The notes under the pieces are model-generated. The model did not search any database. It was not told where the DNA came from and saw nothing but the letters and a program-made list of their open reading frames with translations. From the NCBI GenBank assembly GCA_017415025.1, contig JAFQJH010000015.1, positions 1 through 40,333 on the forward strand: a stretch of DNA of 40,333 bases, given 5' to 3'. Below are positions 38,782 to 40,333 of this stretch, piece after piece; position 1 is the stretch's first letter, and the number at the start of each line of letters is the position of its first letter. A program made the position numbers and the translations under genes. The stretch is from Clostridia bacterium. GTDB lineage: Bacteria; Bacillota; Clostridia; Oscillospirales; Acutalibacteraceae.

Positions 38782-38810
38782 TTGCAAAAACGGTGTTATT
38801 GTGTTATAAT
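38782..38810 (+). promoter_or_regulatory. promoter of the GH16 gene
   Basis: TTGCAA (38782-38787), 17 bases, TATAAT (38805-38810), 46 bases before the GH16 start codon. Confidence 0.7.
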
Positions 38811-38856
38811 TTCTTTAAGGAATAATATTCCTGAATATTAAATTGAGGTGAGGACA

Positions 38857-39774
38857 ATGTTTGAAAACTTTTTAGTCGAAGTATTAAAGCTTGCACCCAG
38901 ACAGATGTGGGGCGTCGAACAGTTAGGTTATTATCTTACTAACTTTTTTGACGGCTTCTCATTAAAAAAGATTTTTGCAACCTTACTTGCAATCATTGAA
39001 ATGCTCGGTCTTGTGATTTTTGATACACCGACAACTCCGCGCGGTGAGGCACTTGACCTTACGGGCTACAGCCTTGTTTTTGAGGATGAATTTGATGGTG
39101 ATACACTCGACACCGAGGCATGGCGATACAGAGGTAACGGCTCCTGGAGAGGCGGATACAGCCATGAGGGACAGGTCAGCATCAAGGACGGAAATATGAT
39201 AATTGCCGCCGAATATCTCAATGACGGAGTATACGGCGAAGGCTGGTATTCAGGCAGAATCAGCCTCAGAGAGAAATACTGCAAGGGATACTATGAAATC
39301 CGCTGTAAAGCAAGTCCGTACGACGGCTTCTGGTCTGCATTCTGGATTCAGGCTGACCACCCGTACGAGGCAGAGTATTCCAAGGGCGGCGTCGGCGGCT
39401 GTGAAATTGATATTTTCGAAGCTATGGCATGGGATGAGCTGATCGGCAAGAATTCCGTTACACAGACGGTTCACTGTGCAGGTGTAGACGGAGTTCAGGA
39501 GGGCTTCCAGTCCTTTAATCTCGGCGCATTTTACGGCAACAACATCTATGAGGAATATAATACCTACGGCCTTGAATGGACGGATGAGGAATATATTTTC
39601 TATGTCAACGGTGTTGAAACCCGCCGTACATCCTTCGGCAACGGTGTTTCCGAGGTACCCGAAGAGGTAATCGTTTCACTCGAAACCCCCGTCGCAGAAG
39701 AACTTGAAAAGCTCGATAAGGATACATACAGAACAGAGTACATAGTTGACTATGTAAGAATTTATCAGAAATAA
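38857..39774 (+). CDS. glycoside hydrolase family 16 protein
   Basis: This 305-aa protein carries a GH16 beta-jelly-roll from about residue 65 (YSLVFEDEFDGDTLDTEAWR) to the end. The catalytic motif is EIDIFEA (ExDxxE): first Glu the nucleophile, last Glu the acid/base. Family members cut beta-1,3/1,4-glucans, laminarin, agar or carrageenan; specificity is not clear here. The first 60 residues contain a hydrophobic helix (IFATLLAIIEMLGLVIFD) instead of a standard signal peptide, possibly a membrane anchor. GAGGTGAGG lies upstream of the ATG at 38857; a GTG at 38848 is inside that site and unlikely. The next gene overlaps its stop by one base. Confidence 0.9.
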   Translation: MFENFLVEVLKLAPRQMWGVEQLGYYLTNFFDGFSLKKIFATLLAIIEMLGLVIFDTPTTPRGEALDLTGYSLVFEDEFDGDTLDTEAWRYRGNGSWRGGYSHEGQVSIKDGNMIIAAEYLNDGVYGEGWYSGRISLREKYCKGYYEIRCKASPYDGFWSAFWIQADHPYEAEYSKGGVGGCEIDIFEAMAWDELIGKNSVTQTVHCAGVDGVQEGFQSFNLGAFYGNNIYEEYNTYGLEWTDEEYIFYVNGVETRRTSFGNGVSEVPEEVIVSLETPVAEELEKLDKDTYRTEYIVDYVRIYQK

Positions 39775-40148
39775 TGAACAGAGAATATCTAGGTGAAAGT
39801 AAAGCGGTTTTAAAACATCTTGGCTTTCTTGTTGATGATTATCAGATGCAGTTTTCGTTTCAGTCCTTTGAAGAATGTAAAGGCTTTAGCGGACCTGTAA
39901 ACACTTACAGCTTTTACAACAAAAACGGATGCTTTACATTGCATCAGGTTGTTCAGCGCGGCGAGTGGGGCTGGTATGTGTCAAAAGATTATCACGAAAA
40001 CCAATACGACTTACTCGAAACCGAAATAAGACAAAATGAATTTATTTCAACTAACGGTTTGTCATATAAAAAGATGTTAAAGGAATTAGCTTTCTGTATA
40101 TCAAATCAGATTTCTGCTTCAAATCAATTTTTTGGTATAAAAGTTTAA
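39774..40148 (+). CDS. hypothetical 124-aa protein coupled to GH16
   Basis: The protein starts MNREYLGESKAVLKHLGFLV and has a mixed beta/alpha character with several aromatic residues (NTYSFYNKNGCFTLHQVVQR, EWGWYVSKDYHENQ). I do not recognise it. It has no signal peptide, so it is probably cytoplasmic. Its ATG shares a base with the TAA of the GH16 gene (TAATG), so it depends on translational coupling; a hairpin terminator follows its stop. Confidence 0.7.
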   Translation: MNREYLGESKAVLKHLGFLVDDYQMQFSFQSFEECKGFSGPVNTYSFYNKNGCFTLHQVVQRGEWGWYVSKDYHENQYDLLETEIRQNEFISTNGLSYKKMLKELAFCISNQISASNQFFGIKV

Positions 40149-40152
40149 TAAT

Positions 40153-40188
40153 TCAATACCGCCACGGCATTGCCGCGGCGGTATTTTT
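40153..40188 (+). terminator. terminator after the GH16 operon
   Basis: TACCGCC/GGCGGTA with an inner CGGC/GCCG helix, followed by TTTTTA, 5 bases after the stop. Confidence 0.8.
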
Positions 40189-40195
40189 ATGCAAC

Positions 40196-40333
40196 AAATT
40201 TTAATTTGTCGGGATGTAGATGTAGCACAAACTATCTCAGTGTGTGTAGGGATGGGCCTCCCGGACCATCCGTGGATTCTGCTGTTTTCAGGACGGTCGA
40301 GGACGCCCGTCCCTACGCGCTCAACTGTAATTC
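40196..40333. repeat. dispersed intergenic repeat, running off the window edge
   Basis: There is no gene here. The segment opens CAAATTTTAATTTGTCGGGA, the reverse complement of the end of the repeat at 27050-27250. It also holds GTAGGGATGGGC...GCCCGTCCCTAC (about 40248-40316), a long imperfect palindrome of the kind repeated many times in gut Clostridia genomes. Confidence 0.45.

Overview
The window looks like chromosomal DNA of an anaerobic gut Firmicute of the class Clostridia, most likely Oscillospirales/Ruminococcaceae-like. The evidence is consensus TTGACA/TATAAT promoters with 17-bp spacers, strong AGGAGG ribosome binding sites, a CotJC-like manganese catalase, a DUF6809 protein, tandem AP2-type tyrosine integrases and secreted lipases with Gram-positive signal peptides. 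It holds ordinary chromosome at both ends and a large mobile/defence island in the middle (about 1.3 to 25 or 26 kb).

Left flank (1-1213): a truncated GNAT acetyltransferase on the minus strand, with a structured leader ending in a terminator-like hairpin directly before its ribosome binding site, and a manganese catalase-like gene.

Defence operon (1424-16066, all plus strand, AT-rich, many overlapping or abutting genes). A consensus promoter is followed by a small HTH regulator. Next comes a DNA phosphorothioation gene set: an SspD/DndC-like PAPS-reductase-fold protein with extra zinc ribbons and a ferredoxin domain, an SspB-like DUF4007 protein, an SspC-like 1196-aa P-loop ATPase and an SspA/DndA-like cysteine desulfurase. 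A second block follows: a PLD-nuclease/SF2-helicase fusion, a 61-aa protein, a DndD/SMC-like ATPase and an unrecognised 163-aa protein. The operon ends with a HARE-HTH + DGQHR (DndB-like) fusion and a HEPN-like protein. The simplest reading is that sulfur passes from cysteine through the desulfurase to the PAPS-reductase-like enzyme, the DUF4007 protein and large ATPase put it into the DNA backbone, and the helicase/ATPase block restricts unmodified DNA. The mixture of Ssp-type modification genes with DndB/DndD-like genes is the most interesting signal here.

Cargo (16088-17973): a peptide deformylase homologue, two small proteins (one DUF6809) and a MerR/TipAS regulator with a 19-bp-spacer promoter. 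GC content rises noticeably from here.

Mobility module (18034-25036): a consensus promoter driving a probable small structured RNA, an array of eight degenerate repeats at about 52-76 bp pitch, an AlpA-type excisionase, a winged-helix protein, a ribbon-helix-helix protein, two tandem tyrosine recombinases (the second with a duplicated arm-binding domain), and an AbiEi-like regulator with a 31-bp palindromic operator paired with a HEPN-ribonuclease-like protein. A 16-bp sequence is repeated exactly at 1313 and 25021, and a near copy lies at 18034. These may be attachment sites dividing the island into two units.

Right flank (25073-40333): a stand-alone proteasome/HslV-like Ntn hydrolase, an intact tRNA-Pro(UGG), a 41-nt tRNA-Pro 5' fragment that marks another integration scar, a secreted alpha/beta hydrolase, a 1952-aa secreted von Willebrand A protein, two secreted lipase-like proteins, a LytTR/DUF3021 pair, a 49-aa hydrophobic peptide gene with a perfect promoter, purC, a GH16 glycosidase and dispersed intergenic repeats. 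All family assignments come from reading motifs by eye; no database search was run.
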